This document shows, in pieces, positions 1-9,279 of a DNA stretch of 19,331 nt. Source of the DNA: Bordetella parapertussis. GTDB lineage: Bacteria; Pseudomonadota; Gammaproteobacteria; Burkholderiales; Burkholderiaceae_C. A program made the position numbers and the translations under genes. Each line of letters opens with the position of its first letter. Within the stretch, counting starts at the first letter, position 1. The DNA is taken from assembly GCA_945878355.1 (NCBI GenBank), contig CAMCTC010000087.1:1-19331 (forward strand). Reading direction: 5' to 3'. The notes under the pieces are model-generated. The model was not told where the DNA came from, ran no database searches, and was given only the letters and a program-made list of their open reading frames with translations.

Positions 1-717
1 GTCAATGCGGACGCTGCGCTGCTGCTGTCGAACAAGGTCTTGCTGCGGTTCGCCGACCGCGTGGCCTTTGGCTTCGAGGGTCCTGCCGCGGCGGTCCGGC
101 AAGGCTTGGTCACCGGCAACCCGGTGCGTGCCGAGATCGAGGCGCTGCCAGCGCCGGCCGAGCGATTTGCCGGCCGCAGCGGGCCTCTGCAGTTGCTGGT
201 CGTGGGTGGCAGCTTGGGCGCGCAGGTGCTCAACCAGACCGTGCCGGCCGCGCTGGCGTTGTTGCCTGCCGAGCAACGGCCTCGGGTCGTGCACCAGACA
301 GGTACGCAGCAACTCGATGCGGTGCGCGCAGCTTATGCGCTGCATGGCGTCGAGGCCGAGGTCTTGCCTTTCATCGAAGACATGGCCGCGCGGCTGGCGG
401 CCTGCGACTTGATCGTCTGCCGCGCTGGCGCGGTCACGGTCAGCGAGTTGTGCGCGGCCGGTGTGCCCAGTCTGTTGGTGCCGCTGGTCTTGAGCACCAC
501 CGCGCACCAGCGCGACAACGCCGAGTACATGGCCGGACATGGTGCAGCGCTGCACTGGCCGCAATCTGGTTTGACCGCCGAATCGCTCTCCGCTCAGCTG
601 CACACCTTGAGCCGAGAGGTGTTGCTGGCGATGGCCAACAAGGCCCGTGCGTTGGCGCGGCCTCATGCAGCCGCGCGGGTCGCCGACGAACTCGAACGCC
701 TGGTGAGCAAGCCATGA
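1..717 (+). CDS. murG: MurG, lipid II-forming N-acetylglucosaminyltransferase (5' partial)
   Basis: MurG transfers GlcNAc from UDP-GlcNAc to lipid I on the inner face of the cytoplasmic membrane, making lipid II. The frame is open from base 1 with no start codon, so the gene enters from the left edge. The 238 residues seen are about two thirds of the family's usual ~355, and the N-terminal acceptor domain is mostly missing. Visible motifs are the VTGNPVR linker (residues 38-44), the glycine loop GGSLGAQ (69-75), and the donor-nucleotide region PFIEDMAA followed by [10 protein letters not shown] (140-149), where the conserved Glu contacts UDP-GlcNAc in known MurG structures. Its TGA overlaps the ATG at 714 as ATGA, so it is probably translationally coupled to what follows. 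Identification is firm; only the truncation limits it. Confidence 0.96.
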   Translation, partial: VNADAALLLSNKVLLRFADRVAFGFEGPAAAVRQGLVTGNPVRAEIEALPAPAERFAGRSGPLQLLVVGGSLGAQVLNQTVPAALALLPAEQRPRVVHQTGTQQLDAVRAAYALHGVEAEVLPFIEDMAARLAACDLIVCRAGAVTVSELCAAGVPSLLVPLVLSTTAHQRDNAEYMAGHGAALHWPQSGLTAESLSAQLHTLSREVLLAMANKARALARPHAAARVADELERLVSKP

Positions 718-803
718 AACACGCGGTCAAGCGGATTCACTTTGTCGCATCCTCGGACCTGCTGACGAGCGCCGGCACTGGTTTGCGGGAGGTGGGGGCA
801 TGA
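714..803 (+). CDS. Mini-ORF 1 (29 codons), duplicate of the murC start
   Basis: This 29-residue ORF begins [11 protein letters not shown], identical to MurC residues 1-11 but with three synonymous codon differences, and ends GLREVGA. Its ATG overlaps the murG stop (ATGA at 714-717), and its own TGA overlaps the ATG at 800. A GGTGAG at 702-707 inside murG could serve as its ribosome binding site. It is too short to fold as an enzyme and has no known family. If translated, it would act as a leader ORF passing ribosomes on toward murC. It may equally be a non-functional leftover of a duplication. Translation is inferred only from the start, the Shine-Dalgarno and the overlap. Confidence 0.5.
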   Translation: MKHAVKRIHFVASSDLLTSAGTGLREVGA

Positions 804-885
804 AACACGCGGGCAAGCGGATTCACTTCGTCGCATCCTCGGGCCTGCCGACGTGCGCCGGCGCTGGTTTGCGGGAGGTGGCTGC

Positions 886-889
<4 letters not shown>
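800..889 (+). CDS. Mini-ORF 2 (29 codons), second duplicate of the murC start
   Basis: This second 29-residue ORF begins [11 protein letters not shown]. It is preceded at 5 nt by GGGAGGTG (787-794), and its TGA (887-889) overlaps the murC ATG at 886. It differs from mini-ORF 1 in seven codons, of which six change the amino acid (V/G, D/G, L/P, S/C, T/A, G/A). The start codon, Shine-Dalgarno and stop overlap are unchanged. Preservation of the signals with drift in the peptide suggests that any role lies in translational coupling rather than in the peptide itself. No protein family is recognised, and expression is not shown. Confidence 0.5.
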
Positions 890-2309
<1,420 letters not shown>

Positions 2310-2313
<4 letters not shown>

Positions 2314-3320
2314 GCGCGACCTATTCGTTGCCGACGACAGCAGCCGCGGCGCTGGGCCGGGTCGCCGTGTTGCTGGGTGGTAGCAGCGCGGAGCGCGAGA
2401 TCTCCTTGCTGTCGGGTGGCGGCGTGCTCGCCGCACTGCGCAGCCAAGGCGTCGATGCACAGGCCTTCGACCCGGCCAGCCGCGATCTCGGTGACTTGAA
2501 GCGCGAGGGTTTCGACCGCGTGTTCATCGCGCTGCACGGCCGACATGGCGAGGACGGCACGGTGCAAGGTGCGCTGGAGTTGATGGCGATCCCCTACACC
2601 GGGTCTGGCGTGATGGCCTCGGCGATCGCGATCGACAAGACCATGACCAAGCGCATCTGGGGCGCCGTCGGGCTGCCGACACCGCGCTTTGTCTGGCTGG
2701 ACGCCGATGAGCAGTCGCGCGAGCGCTTGCGCGCTGTGCCCGACGAACTCGGCCTGCCGCTGATCGTCAAGCCGCCGCGCGAAGGCTCGTCGATCGGCAT
2801 CACCAAGGTCTGCGGCTATTCCGACCTCGGTGACGCTGTCAAGCTGGCCACCTCCTACGACCCCGACCTGCTGTGCGAGGCCTTCATCGAAGGCGAAGAG
2901 CTCACCTGTCCGGTGATCGGCAGCGGTGCCCAAGCCAGGGCGCTGCCGGTGGTTCGCATCGTCGCGCCCGATGGCAAGTACGACTATCAGAACAAGTACT
3001 TCACCGACGACACGTCTTATCTTTGTCCTAGCGGTCTGCCGGCGGCCGAAGAGCGAGAGATCCAGCGCATCGTCGTTGCCGCTTACCGGGCCTTGGGTTG
3101 TCGCGGCTGGGGCCGCGCCGACCTGATGGTGCGCGCCACCGACCGCCAGCCCTTCCTGCTCGAGATGAACACCTCGCCCGGCATGACCGGGCACTCGTTG
3201 GTGCCGATGTCAGCCCGCGCAGCGGGGATTTCCTACGAACAGCTTTGCCTGTACCTGCTGTCGACTGCAACCCTGGACCATGCTGCGGGCACCAAGCCTG
3301 CAGGCGGCCCGCGCACCTGA
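2310..3320 (+). CDS. ddlB: D-alanine--D-alanine ligase (DdlB type)
   Basis: This ATP-grasp enzyme joins two D-alanines into the dipeptide that MurF adds to the muropeptide stem. It has 336 residues, slightly longer than the usual ~305-320, with about 15 extra at the N-terminus. Visible motifs are [13 protein letters not shown] (21-33), [12 protein letters not shown] (76-87), [16 protein letters not shown] (95-110), the ATP-grasp strand [27 protein letters not shown], the [14 protein letters not shown] omega-loop region, and the metal-binding [16 protein letters not shown] near the C-terminus. The tyrosine-containing loop indicates a D-Ala-D-Ala rather than D-Ala-D-Lac ligase. The ATG overlaps the murC stop, and ftsQ follows after 6 bp, so it belongs to the same transcript. 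Confidence 0.96.
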
Positions 3321-3326
3321 CCCGCC

Positions 3327-4130
3327 ATGGCTCGCGCTGCCCCGTTCGTCGCCCCGCTCAGCCTGCCGGCCGAGGTGCGCCTGATGCAAGCCACTGCCGA
3401 CGTGCTGTTTGTACTGGTCGCGCTGGCCGCCTGCGCGGTCGCGCTGTGGTGGGCTTCGAGGTTGCCGATGTTGGCGATCCAGGGCCTGCGGGTCGAGGGC
3501 CAAGTCACGCGCAACAGCGAGAGCACGCTGCGGGCCAACACCTTGCACAGGTTGAGCGGCAATTTCCTGACGATCGACCTGCAGGATTGCCGGACCGCTT
3601 TCGAGTCAGTGCCCTGGGTGCGACGCGCTGAGGTGCGCCGGATCTGGCCGCTGCGACTGTCGGTGCAACTCGAGGAGCACCAGCCGGTCGCACTGTGGAC
3701 CGGTGCCGACGGCAACGATCGCCTGGTCAACAGCTTCGGCGAGGTCTTCGAGGCCAACGTCGGCGATGTCGAGGACGACGATCTGCCGAGTCTGTCCGGC
3801 CCCGAAGGCAGCGCTGCGCAGATGCTGGCGATGCAGCGTCGGCTCAGCGTCTTGCTGGCGCCTTTGAATGCGGGTGACCTGGTCTCTCTAACGCTATCAG
3901 CGCGCGGCTCTTGGCGCGCCGATCTCGACAAAGGCGCGACGATCGAGCTCGGTCGCGGCAGTGACGACGAGGTCATCGCCCGCACCGATCACTTTGTTCG
4001 CACCATGCCTCGGGTGGGTGCGCGCTTCCAGCAAGCGCTGGCGTCGGCTGACTTGCGTCACGCCGATGGATTTGCCCTGCGCCTGAAGGGCGTCACCTAT
4101 GCGCCGGCAGCAAAGCCGGCCAAACGCTAG
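3327..4130 (+). CDS. ftsQ: Cell division protein FtsQ
   Basis: FtsQ is the bitopic inner-membrane divisome protein that recruits FtsB and FtsL. The 267-residue product has a short cytoplasmic N-terminus, one membrane segment at about residues 26-43, and a POTRA domain at about 50-122 (from LAIQGLRVEG through SVQLEEHQPVALW). The FtsQ-type beta domain follows, including the VPWVRRAEVRRIWP segment and a GRGSDDEV stretch. Sequence conservation in this family is low, so the call rests on topology, POTRA pattern and position between ddlB and ftsA. The start at 3327 lies just after the ddlB stop and gives the expected short cytoplasmic tail. Confidence 0.93.
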   Translation: MARAAPFVAPLSLPAEVRLMQATADVLFVLVALAACAVALWWASRLPMLAIQGLRVEGQVTRNSESTLRANTLHRLSGNFLTIDLQDCRTAFESVPWVRRAEVRRIWPLRLSVQLEEHQPVALWTGADGNDRLVNSFGEVFEANVGDVEDDDLPSLSGPEGSAAQMLAMQRRLSVLLAPLNAGDLVSLTLSARGSWRADLDKGATIELGRGSDDEVIARTDHFVRTMPRVGARFQQALASADLRHADGFALRLKGVTYAPAAKPAKR

Positions 4131-4150
4131 ACACTGGAGACAGCCCACCC

Positions 4151-5383
4151 ATGGCCAAAGAATACAAGGACTTGATCGTCGGACTCGACATCGGCACTGC
4201 CAAGGTGATGGTGGTGGCCGCCGAGGTGATGCCCTCGGGCGAGCTCAGGCTGGCCGGTCTGGGCGTGGCCTCTTCGCATGGCCTCAAGCGCGGCGTGGTG
4301 GTCAACATCGATGCCACGGTGCAGAGCATCCAGGCCGCGCTGAAAGAGGCCGAGATGATGGCCGCCTGCAAGATCGAGCGCGTCTACACCGGCATCACCG
4401 GCAGTCACATCCGCGGCCAGAACTCGACCGGCATGGTGATCGTTCGCGACAACCGAGAGGTCACGCCGCTGGACGTCCACCGGGTGGTCGAGACCGCCAA
4501 GGCGATCAACATCCCGAATGACCAGCGTCTGTTGCTGGTCGAGCCTCAGGAGTTCGTGATCGACAACCATGAGGTCAGGGAGCCGGTGGGCATGAGTGGC
4601 AGCCGGCTCGAGGTCCGGGTTCACATCGTCACCGGTGCCCAGAGTGCTGCCGAGAACATCCTCAAATGCGTGCGCCGCTGCGGTCTCGAGGTCGATCGCC
4701 TGGTGCTCAACCCCAGTGCCAGCGCCGCCGCGGTGCTGACCGAAGACGAGAAGATGCTCGGCGTCGCACTGGTCGACATCGGCGCCGGTACCACCGACGT
4801 CAGCATCTACACCGAGGGTTCGATCCGCCACACCGCGGTGATCCCGATCGCCGGCGACCTGATCACCAGCGACATTGCGATGGCGCTTCGCACGCCGACC
4901 AAGGACGCCGAGGAGATCAAGGTCGAGTACGGCGTGGCCAAGCAGATGCTGGCCGACCCGAGCGAGAACCTTGAAGTGCCTGGCTTGGGCGACCGTGCGC
5001 CGCGCTTGTTGTCGCGCCAGGCGCTGGCTGGTGTGATCGAGCCCCGGGTCGAGGAGATCTATTCGCTGGTGCACCAGGTGATCCGCGAATCGGGTTACGA
5101 AGAGCTGCTGTCCTCGGGCATCGTGATCACCGGTGGCACCTCGGTGATGCCCGGCATGGTCGAACTCGGCGAAGACATTTTTCTCAAGCCAGTCCGCAAG
5201 GGTTTGCCGACCTACAACGGCCCGCTGTTCGACATGGTGGCCAACCCGCGCTCGGCCACCGTGATGGGCCTGCTCGAAGAAGCCCGCGCAGCAAGAGCGC
5301 GTGGGCAAAAAGTGGCGTTGCAGGCGGGTTCGGTTCAGACCTTTTTTGGCCGCGCCAAGGACTGGTTTCTAGGCAATTTTTGA
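4151..5383 (+). CDS. ftsA: Cell division protein FtsA
   Basis: FtsA is the actin-like ATPase that tethers FtsZ filaments to the inner membrane. The 410-residue length is typical. Visible are the phosphate-1 motif DIGTAKV (13-19), the 1C-subdomain segment GSHIRGQNSTGM (about 84-95), the phosphate-2 motif DIGAGTTDVSIY (209-220), and ITGGTSVMPGM near the end of the actin fold. The last 13 residues, FFGRAKDWFLGNF, form the amphipathic membrane-targeting helix. A modest GGAGA lies about 10 nt before the ATG. FtsQ ends 20 bp upstream, and ftsZ follows after a 99-bp gap, the longest within the ftsQAZ block. Confidence 0.98.
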   Translation: MAKEYKDLIVGLDIGTAKVMVVAAEVMPSGELRLAGLGVASSHGLKRGVVVNIDATVQSIQAALKEAEMMAACKIERVYTGITGSHIRGQNSTGMVIVRDNREVTPLDVHRVVETAKAINIPNDQRLLLVEPQEFVIDNHEVREPVGMSGSRLEVRVHIVTGAQSAAENILKCVRRCGLEVDRLVLNPSASAAAVLTEDEKMLGVALVDIGAGTTDVSIYTEGSIRHTAVIPIAGDLITSDIAMALRTPTKDAEEIKVEYGVAKQMLADPSENLEVPGLGDRAPRLLSRQALAGVIEPRVEEIYSLVHQVIRESGYEELLSSGIVITGGTSVMPGMVELGEDIFLKPVRKGLPTYNGPLFDMVANPRSATVMGLLEEARAARARGQKVALQAGSVQTFFGRAKDWFLGNF

Positions 5384-5470
5384 AGTTTTCCGCATTACCG
5401 GGACGATGGCTAGTCTCGCGCTCTTTGATTTGACAACAGAGTTTTCATTGGCAACCGCTTGACGACGAAA

Positions 5471-5476
5471 GAGGAG
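5471..5476 (+). promoter_or_regulatory. Ribosome binding site of ftsZ
   Basis: GAGGAG stands 6 nt before the ATG at 5483. This fixes the ftsZ start there rather than at an upstream in-frame TTG (5459), which has no comparable signal and would add eight residues not seen in the family. Confidence 0.85.
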
Positions 5477-5482
5477 ATTGAC

Positions 5483-6679
5483 ATGCCTATCGAGATGATC
5501 GAAGAATTCGACCAAGGGACCCGCATCAAGGTGGTGGGCGTGGGCGGCGGCGGTAGCAATGCCGTCGAGCACATGATCAGCCAGGGGGTGCAAGGCGTCG
5601 AGTTCGTCTGTGCCAACACCGACGCGCAAGCGCTCAACCGCAGCAGCGCCCACCAGCTGATCCAGCTCGGTGACAACGGCCTGGGCGCGGGTGGCAAGCC
5701 CGACAAGGGGCGGCTTGCTGCCGAGGAAGCGGAAAGCCGCGTGCGGGCCTCGCTTGAAGGCGCACACATGGTGTTCATCACCGCCGGCATGGGCGGCGGC
5801 ACCGGTACCGGCGCGGCACCGATCGTCGCGCGCATTGCCAAGGAGATGGGCATCCTCACGGTAGGCGTTGTCACCAAGCCCTTCGAATTTGAGGGCCCGC
5901 GCCGGATGAAGCAGGCCGACTCCGGCACGACCGAGCTCGAGGCCAATGTCGACAGCTTGATCGTGGTGCTCAACGAGAAGCTGCTCGATGTGCTGGGCGA
6001 CGACGTGACGCAGGACCAGGCTTTTGCGCATGCCAACGACGTGCTCAAGAACGCGGTCGGCGGCATCAGCGACATCATCCACATGCACGGCCTGGTCAAC
6101 GTCGACTTCGAGGACGTCAAGACCGTGATGAGCGAGCCGGGCAAGGCGATGATGGGCACGGCGGTGGCCGGTGGTCCCGATCGTGCCAACAAGGCAGCCG
6201 AGGCCGCGGTTGCTTGTCCATTGCTCGAGGGCATCGACCTGTCGGGCGCCAGAGGCGTGCTGGTGCTGATCGCGGCCAGCAAGTCCAACTTCAAGTTGAA
6301 CGAGAGCCGTGCGGCGATGAACACCATCCGCCGTTTTGCCGCTGAGGACGCCCATGTGATCTACGGCGCGGCTTACGACGAGAGCCTGGGCGACCAATTG
6401 CGCGTCACGGTCATCGCCACCGGTTTGTCGCGCACCCGGCTGCAGCCGCCGCTGACCGTGGTGCAGCCTACTCTGCGCACGGGCACCGACAACATGCCCA
6501 TCCTCAACGTCACTGGCGGCAAGCCGATCGGCGCTGGGCGCAGCGACTACAGCGCGCTGAGCACGCCCAGCGTCTGGCGTTCGCCACGCACCCAGGCGGC
6601 AGCCAAGGTCGAGGCCTTGTCGTCCAACGGCATGGACGAGATCGAGATACCGGCTTTCCTGCGCAAGCAAGCCGATTGA
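5483..6679 (+). CDS. ftsZ: Cell division protein FtsZ
   Basis: FtsZ is the tubulin-like GTPase that forms the Z ring. The 398-residue protein starts MPIEMIEEFD and has the nucleotide loop VVGVGGGGSNAVEHM (17-31), NTDAQAL (45-51), the tubulin signature GGGTGTG (104-110), TKPFEFEG, and the T7 synergy loop region NVDFEDVKTVM. A variable linker follows, and the protein ends with the conserved C-terminal peptide EIPAFLRKQAD, the docking site for FtsA, ZipA and MinC in known systems. The 99-bp gap after ftsA may allow separate expression, but I found no convincing promoter in it. lpxC follows after 81 bp containing two hairpins. Confidence 0.99.
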   Translation: MPIEMIEEFDQGTRIKVVGVGGGGSNAVEHMISQGVQGVEFVCANTDAQALNRSSAHQLIQLGDNGLGAGGKPDKGRLAAEEAESRVRASLEGAHMVFITAGMGGGTGTGAAPIVARIAKEMGILTVGVVTKPFEFEGPRRMKQADSGTTELEANVDSLIVVLNEKLLDVLGDDVTQDQAFAHANDVLKNAVGGISDIIHMHGLVNVDFEDVKTVMSEPGKAMMGTAVAGGPDRANKAAEAAVACPLLEGIDLSGARGVLVLIAASKSNFKLNESRAAMNTIRRFAAEDAHVIYGAAYDESLGDQLRVTVIATGLSRTRLQPPLTVVQPTLRTGTDNMPILNVTGGKPIGAGRSDYSALSTPSVWRSPRTQAAAKVEALSSNGMDEIEIPAFLRKQAD

Positions 6680-6688
6680 TCGCGTCTT

Positions 6689-6712
6689 CCCGCCCCTGTG
6701 TCGGGGGGCGGG
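6689..6712 (+). other. GC hairpin directly after ftsZ
   Basis: CCCGCCCC (6689-6696) pairs with GGGGCGGG (6705-6712) around an 8-nt loop, beginning 10 nt after the ftsZ stop. There is no T-run downstream, so it is not a classical intrinsic terminator. It may attenuate transcription or protect the mRNA 3' end. Function is inferred only from structure and position. Confidence 0.4.
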
Positions 6713-6720
6713 GGACGCGC

Positions 6721-6745
6721 CCGATCCGCGCTGACTGCGGATCGG
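6721..6745 (+). other. Perfect 9-bp stem-loop upstream of lpxC
   Basis: CCGATCCGC (6721-6729) and GCGGATCGG (6737-6745) form a perfect 9-bp stem with a 7-nt loop. It ends 15 nt before the lpxC ATG. The lpxC gene has only a weak Shine-Dalgarno (AGG in ATAGGCCCAC), so this structure sits where it could influence ribosome access or partial termination between ftsZ and lpxC. No U-tract follows. Confidence 0.45.
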
Positions 6746-6760
6746 CGAAAATAGGCCCAC

Positions 6761-7696
6761 ATGCTCCAGCAACGCACCCTCAAGTCGATCACCCGCGCCG
6801 TCGGCGTGGGCCTGCACAGCGGTCAGAAAGTCGAGTTGACGCTGCGGCCCGCGGCCGTCGACACCGGCATCGTTTTTCGCCGGGTCGATTTGGCAGTGCC
6901 GGTGGACATTCCGGTCCGGTGTGACTCGGTCAGCGACACCCGCATGGCCTCGACGATTTCGGTCGGCGGCGATCCGGGTGCGCCCAAGGTGCAGACCATC
7001 GAGCACCTGATGTCGGCTTGTTGCGGCTTGGGGCTTGACAACCTGCAGGTCGACATCACCGCCGACGAGGTGCCTATCCTCGACGGCTCGGCTGCCAGCT
7101 TTGTCTTCTTGCTGCAGAGCGCGGGCATCGCGCTGCAGGACAAGCCCAAGCACTTTCTGCGGGTCAAGCAGACCGTGGAAGTTCGCCAAGGCGAGGGCAA
7201 GCGCCTGATGTGGGCCAGGCTTGAGCCCTGCCACGGTTTCAAGCTCAGTTTCGAGATCGATTTCGACCACCCGGCGGTCGACGCCACCGGGCAGCGCGTG
7301 AGCTTTGACATGGGGTCGGGACGCTACAAGCGAGACATCGCGCGCGCGCGAACCTTTGGTTTCACCAAGGATGTGGAGGCGATGCGTTCGCGCGGGCTGA
7401 CGCTGGGCGGCAGCATGGACAACGCGATCGTTGTCGACGACTCGCGCGTGCTCAACAGCGGCGGCCTGCGCTACGACGATGAGTTCGTCAAGCACAAGAT
7501 CCTCGACGCGATCGGCGACCTCTACAACGTCGGCCACCCGATGCTGGCGCAGTACACCGGCTTCAAGAGCGGGCATGCGCTGAACAACCTGCTGCTGCGC
7601 GAACTGCTGGCGCAACCGCAGGCCTGGGAGATCGTCAGCTTCGACGATGCAGCGCTGGCGCCCGCTGGCTTTGCCGACCTGGCGCCGGCGTGGTGA
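6761..7696 (+). CDS. lpxC: LpxC, UDP-3-O-acyl-N-acetylglucosamine deacetylase
   Basis: LpxC is the zinc-dependent cytoplasmic deacetylase that catalyses the committed step of lipid A synthesis. The 311 residues match the family's ~305. By alignment to the known enzyme, the zinc ligands are H82 (in EHLMSA) and H245 and D249 (in [10 protein letters not shown]), with E81 as general base and H272 in SGHALNNLL. The N-terminus [15 protein letters not shown] is standard. The gene closes the dcw cluster on the + strand and lies 81 bp after ftsZ. In many Gram-negatives LpxC is controlled by proteolysis through its C-terminus; nothing in the sequence here tests that. Confidence 0.98.
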   Translation: MLQQRTLKSITRAVGVGLHSGQKVELTLRPAAVDTGIVFRRVDLAVPVDIPVRCDSVSDTRMASTISVGGDPGAPKVQTIEHLMSACCGLGLDNLQVDITADEVPILDGSAASFVFLLQSAGIALQDKPKHFLRVKQTVEVRQGEGKRLMWARLEPCHGFKLSFEIDFDHPAVDATGQRVSFDMGSGRYKRDIARARTFGFTKDVEAMRSRGLTLGGSMDNAIVVDDSRVLNSGGLRYDDEFVKHKILDAIGDLYNVGHPMLAQYTGFKSGHALNNLLLRELLAQPQAWEIVSFDDAALAPAGFADLAPAW

Positions 7697-7754
7697 TGCT
7701 CGCCCCCAAGACCGCTTCGGTGTCGCCCGGCGCCGGACCTATATCGACCGCAAC

Positions 7755-7940
7755 ATGCTGATCTTCCGCCTCGTCTTCGGCCTGCTGTTGCTCGGCTGCG
7801 TGCTGTGCTTTGCGATGGGCGTGGGCACTGGCGACGCGGTCTGGCGTCGCCGCGGCGTGAAGATCCTGAAATGGGCCTTGATCGCTGCGGCGGGGTTCTT
7901 TGGTGTCTTGATCCTCGAGCGGCTGGCGCTGATGCTGTAG
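7755..7940 (+). CDS. Small two-segment membrane protein downstream of lpxC
   Basis: The ATG at 7755 opens a 61-residue ORF starting MLIFRLVFGLLLLG and ending at TAG. It has two hydrophobic stretches, at about residues 2-22 and 38-56. A short charged loop, GDAVWRRRGVKILKW, lies between them and would be expected on the cytoplasmic side by the positive-inside rule. The frame can be extended upstream, but the added part is arginine-rich shadow of lpxC. No clear Shine-Dalgarno is seen. It has no recognisable catalytic motif. I recall similar short hypothetical proteins near lpxC in Burkholderiales but cannot give a function. It converges on the hydrolase gene with a 26-bp gap. Confidence 0.65.
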   Translation: MLIFRLVFGLLLLGCVLCFAMGVGTGDAVWRRRGVKILKWALIAAAGFFGVLILERLALML

Positions 7941-7966
7941 CCTGGCCGGCCTCAAGCCCTGCAGGT

Positions 7967-8674
7967 TCAGAACAGATGCTGTGCCAGAAACACCAGGCTG
8001 CGTCCCAGCGCCAGCGCGCTGCTCTGGGCGTGGTAGCTGGACCGAGCCCAGCAGTTGAAGCCGTGCAGCGAACCCGGGTATTCGTGAACCTCGGCTTGCT
8101 TGCCGGCAAACGCGGCGCGCACCGCAGCCACAGCCTCCGGGGGGATGTGGGCATCGCTGGCGGCGAAGTGGAACTGGATGGGGCAACTCACTTTCGGGGC
8201 CAGTGCCAACTGGCCGGCTATGCCGCCGCCGTAGTACGCGACCGCGGCATCGACGTCGGTCAGCGCGGCCACGTTGTAGGCCAACCGGCCCCCCAGGCAG
8301 TAGCCGATCGCGCCGATCTTTGACCCGGCGACTTCAGGCCGAGCGCGAAGCGCTGCCACCGCGGCTTGCAGGTCGGCCTGCAGTTCTGCTGGCTGCAGCG
8401 CGCCGGCCAGCGCCACGCCGCGCTGGCGGTCGTCTCCTTCGTAGCCGAGTTCGACGCGCGGCGCCTGGCGCCAGAACACATCGGGCGCGAGCACCACGAA
8501 ACCCGCCAAGGCGTACTGCTCGGCCACTGCGCGGATGTGCTCGTTGACGCCGAAGATCTCTTGCAGCAGCAGCAGCCCGGGGCCTCGGCCCCCAGGTGGC
8601 AGCGCGAGATAGGCGTCGATCCCGTCGCTGGCTGTGGGCAGCTTGATCCATTGGGTGTGCACAGGGTGGCTCAT
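7967..8674 (-). CDS. Dienelactone hydrolase family protein
   Basis: This is a 235-residue alpha/beta-hydrolase of the dienelactone hydrolase family, probably cytoplasmic since no signal peptide is visible. The catalytic triad is readable: C126 in GYCLGG as nucleophile, D174 in ASDAHIP, and H204 in LHGFNCW. E39 in LLLQEIFG holds the cysteine in the known enzyme. The classic member opens dienelactone in the chlorocatechol pathway. Many paralogues act on other esters or lactones or have no known substrate, and no catechol genes lie nearby, so I do not assign clcD. It lies 62 bp downstream of ruvC on the same strand. Confidence 0.9.
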   Translation of the reverse strand: MSHPVHTQWIKLPTASDGIDAYLALPPGGRGPGLLLLQEIFGVNEHIRAVAEQYALAGFVVLAPDVFWRQAPRVELGYEGDDRQRGVALAGALQPAELQADLQAAVAALRARPEVAGSKIGAIGYCLGGRLAYNVAALTDVDAAVAYYGGGIAGQLALAPKVSCPIQFHFAASDAHIPPEAVAAVRAAFAGKQAEVHEYPGSLHGFNCWARSSYHAQSSALALGRSLVFLAQHLF

Positions 8675-8736
8675 GGCGGTTTGGGACAGGTGGGTTGTGT
8701 GATGGGTCGATGCTAGCTTTTGTCAACCGGCCTTGT

Positions 8737-9279
8737 TCAGTAACTGCGGCCGGCCTTGAACTGGGCATGGCTGCGCGGCGTGTTGGCGCCGGCCAGAGCC
8801 TCGAAGCTGCGCGCTGCATGGGCGTGGGTGATGGCCAAGCCCAGCGCATCCGCTGCATCTTTGCCGGGCAGGCCGGGCAGCTTGAGCAGGCGCATCACCA
8901 TCTCCTGGATCTGGTTCTTGCTGGCCAGGCCGTGGCCGACCACGGCCTTCTTCATCTGCAGCGCGGTGTACTCGGCCACCGGCATATCGTCGCTGACCAG
9001 CGCTGCCAGCGCCGCGCCGCGGGCTTGGCCCAGCAGCAGCGTGGACTGCGGGTTGACGTTGACGAAGACGATCTCCACTGACGCTGCCTGCGGCTGGTAG
9101 CGCCGCTTGACCTCGGCCACGCCTTCGTAGATCAGTTTGATACGACCCGGCAGGTTGCCGCGCGCGAGCTCCAGCGTGCTGATGGTGCCGCTGGCCACGT
9201 ACTGCAGCCGCGAGCCTTCGATCTCGATCACGCCGAAGCCGGTGCGCTGCAGCCCGGGGTCGATGCCCAGAATTCGCAT
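8737..9279 (-). CDS. ruvC: RuvC, Holliday junction resolvase
   Basis: RuvC is a dimeric endonuclease that cuts Holliday junctions with RuvAB. It has 180 residues, against ~173 in E. coli. The four acidic metal ligands are present: D7 in GIDPG, E69 in SVEIVF, and D141 and D144 in [13 protein letters not shown]. The ATG at 9279 gives the canonical start MRILGIDPG, although the frame stays open upstream through an oxidoreductase remnant. The Shine-Dalgarno is weak. ruvA and ruvB are not next to it; the downstream gene is a hydrolase. In many betaproteobacteria ruvC lies beside purH and ruvAB, so this copy appears relocated or its surroundings rearranged. Confidence 0.97.
   Translation of the reverse strand: MRILGIDPGLQRTGFGVIEIEGSRLQYVASGTISTLELARGNLPGRIKLIYEGVAEVKRRYQPQAASVEIVFVNVNPQSTLLLGQARGAALAALVSDDMPVAEYTALQMKKAVVGHGLASKNQIQEMVMRLLKLPGLPGKDAADALGLAITHAHAARSFEALAGANTPRSHAQFKAGRSY

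Noticed and set aside
853..885. In-frame GTG at 853 as the murC start, adding 11 residues.
   Set aside because: The ATG at 886 has an ideal Shine-Dalgarno and the family-standard N-terminus; the extension is read out of the repeat cassette in a different frame from the mini-ORFs.
4127..5308. 393-codon open frame antisense to ftsA.
   Set aside because: Same composition pattern as other GC-rich shadows and no independent signals.
5430..5435. Perfect TTGACA hexamer in the ftsA-ftsZ gap, suggesting an ftsZ promoter.
   Set aside because: No acceptable -10 element is found 15-19 nt downstream; the sequence there is AACCGC-like.
5369..7615. 748-codon open frame on the minus strand, antisense to ftsZ and lpxC.
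   Set aside because: It is a codon-bias shadow of two certain genes, is rich in His, Arg, Gly and Asp, and shows no recognisable domain.
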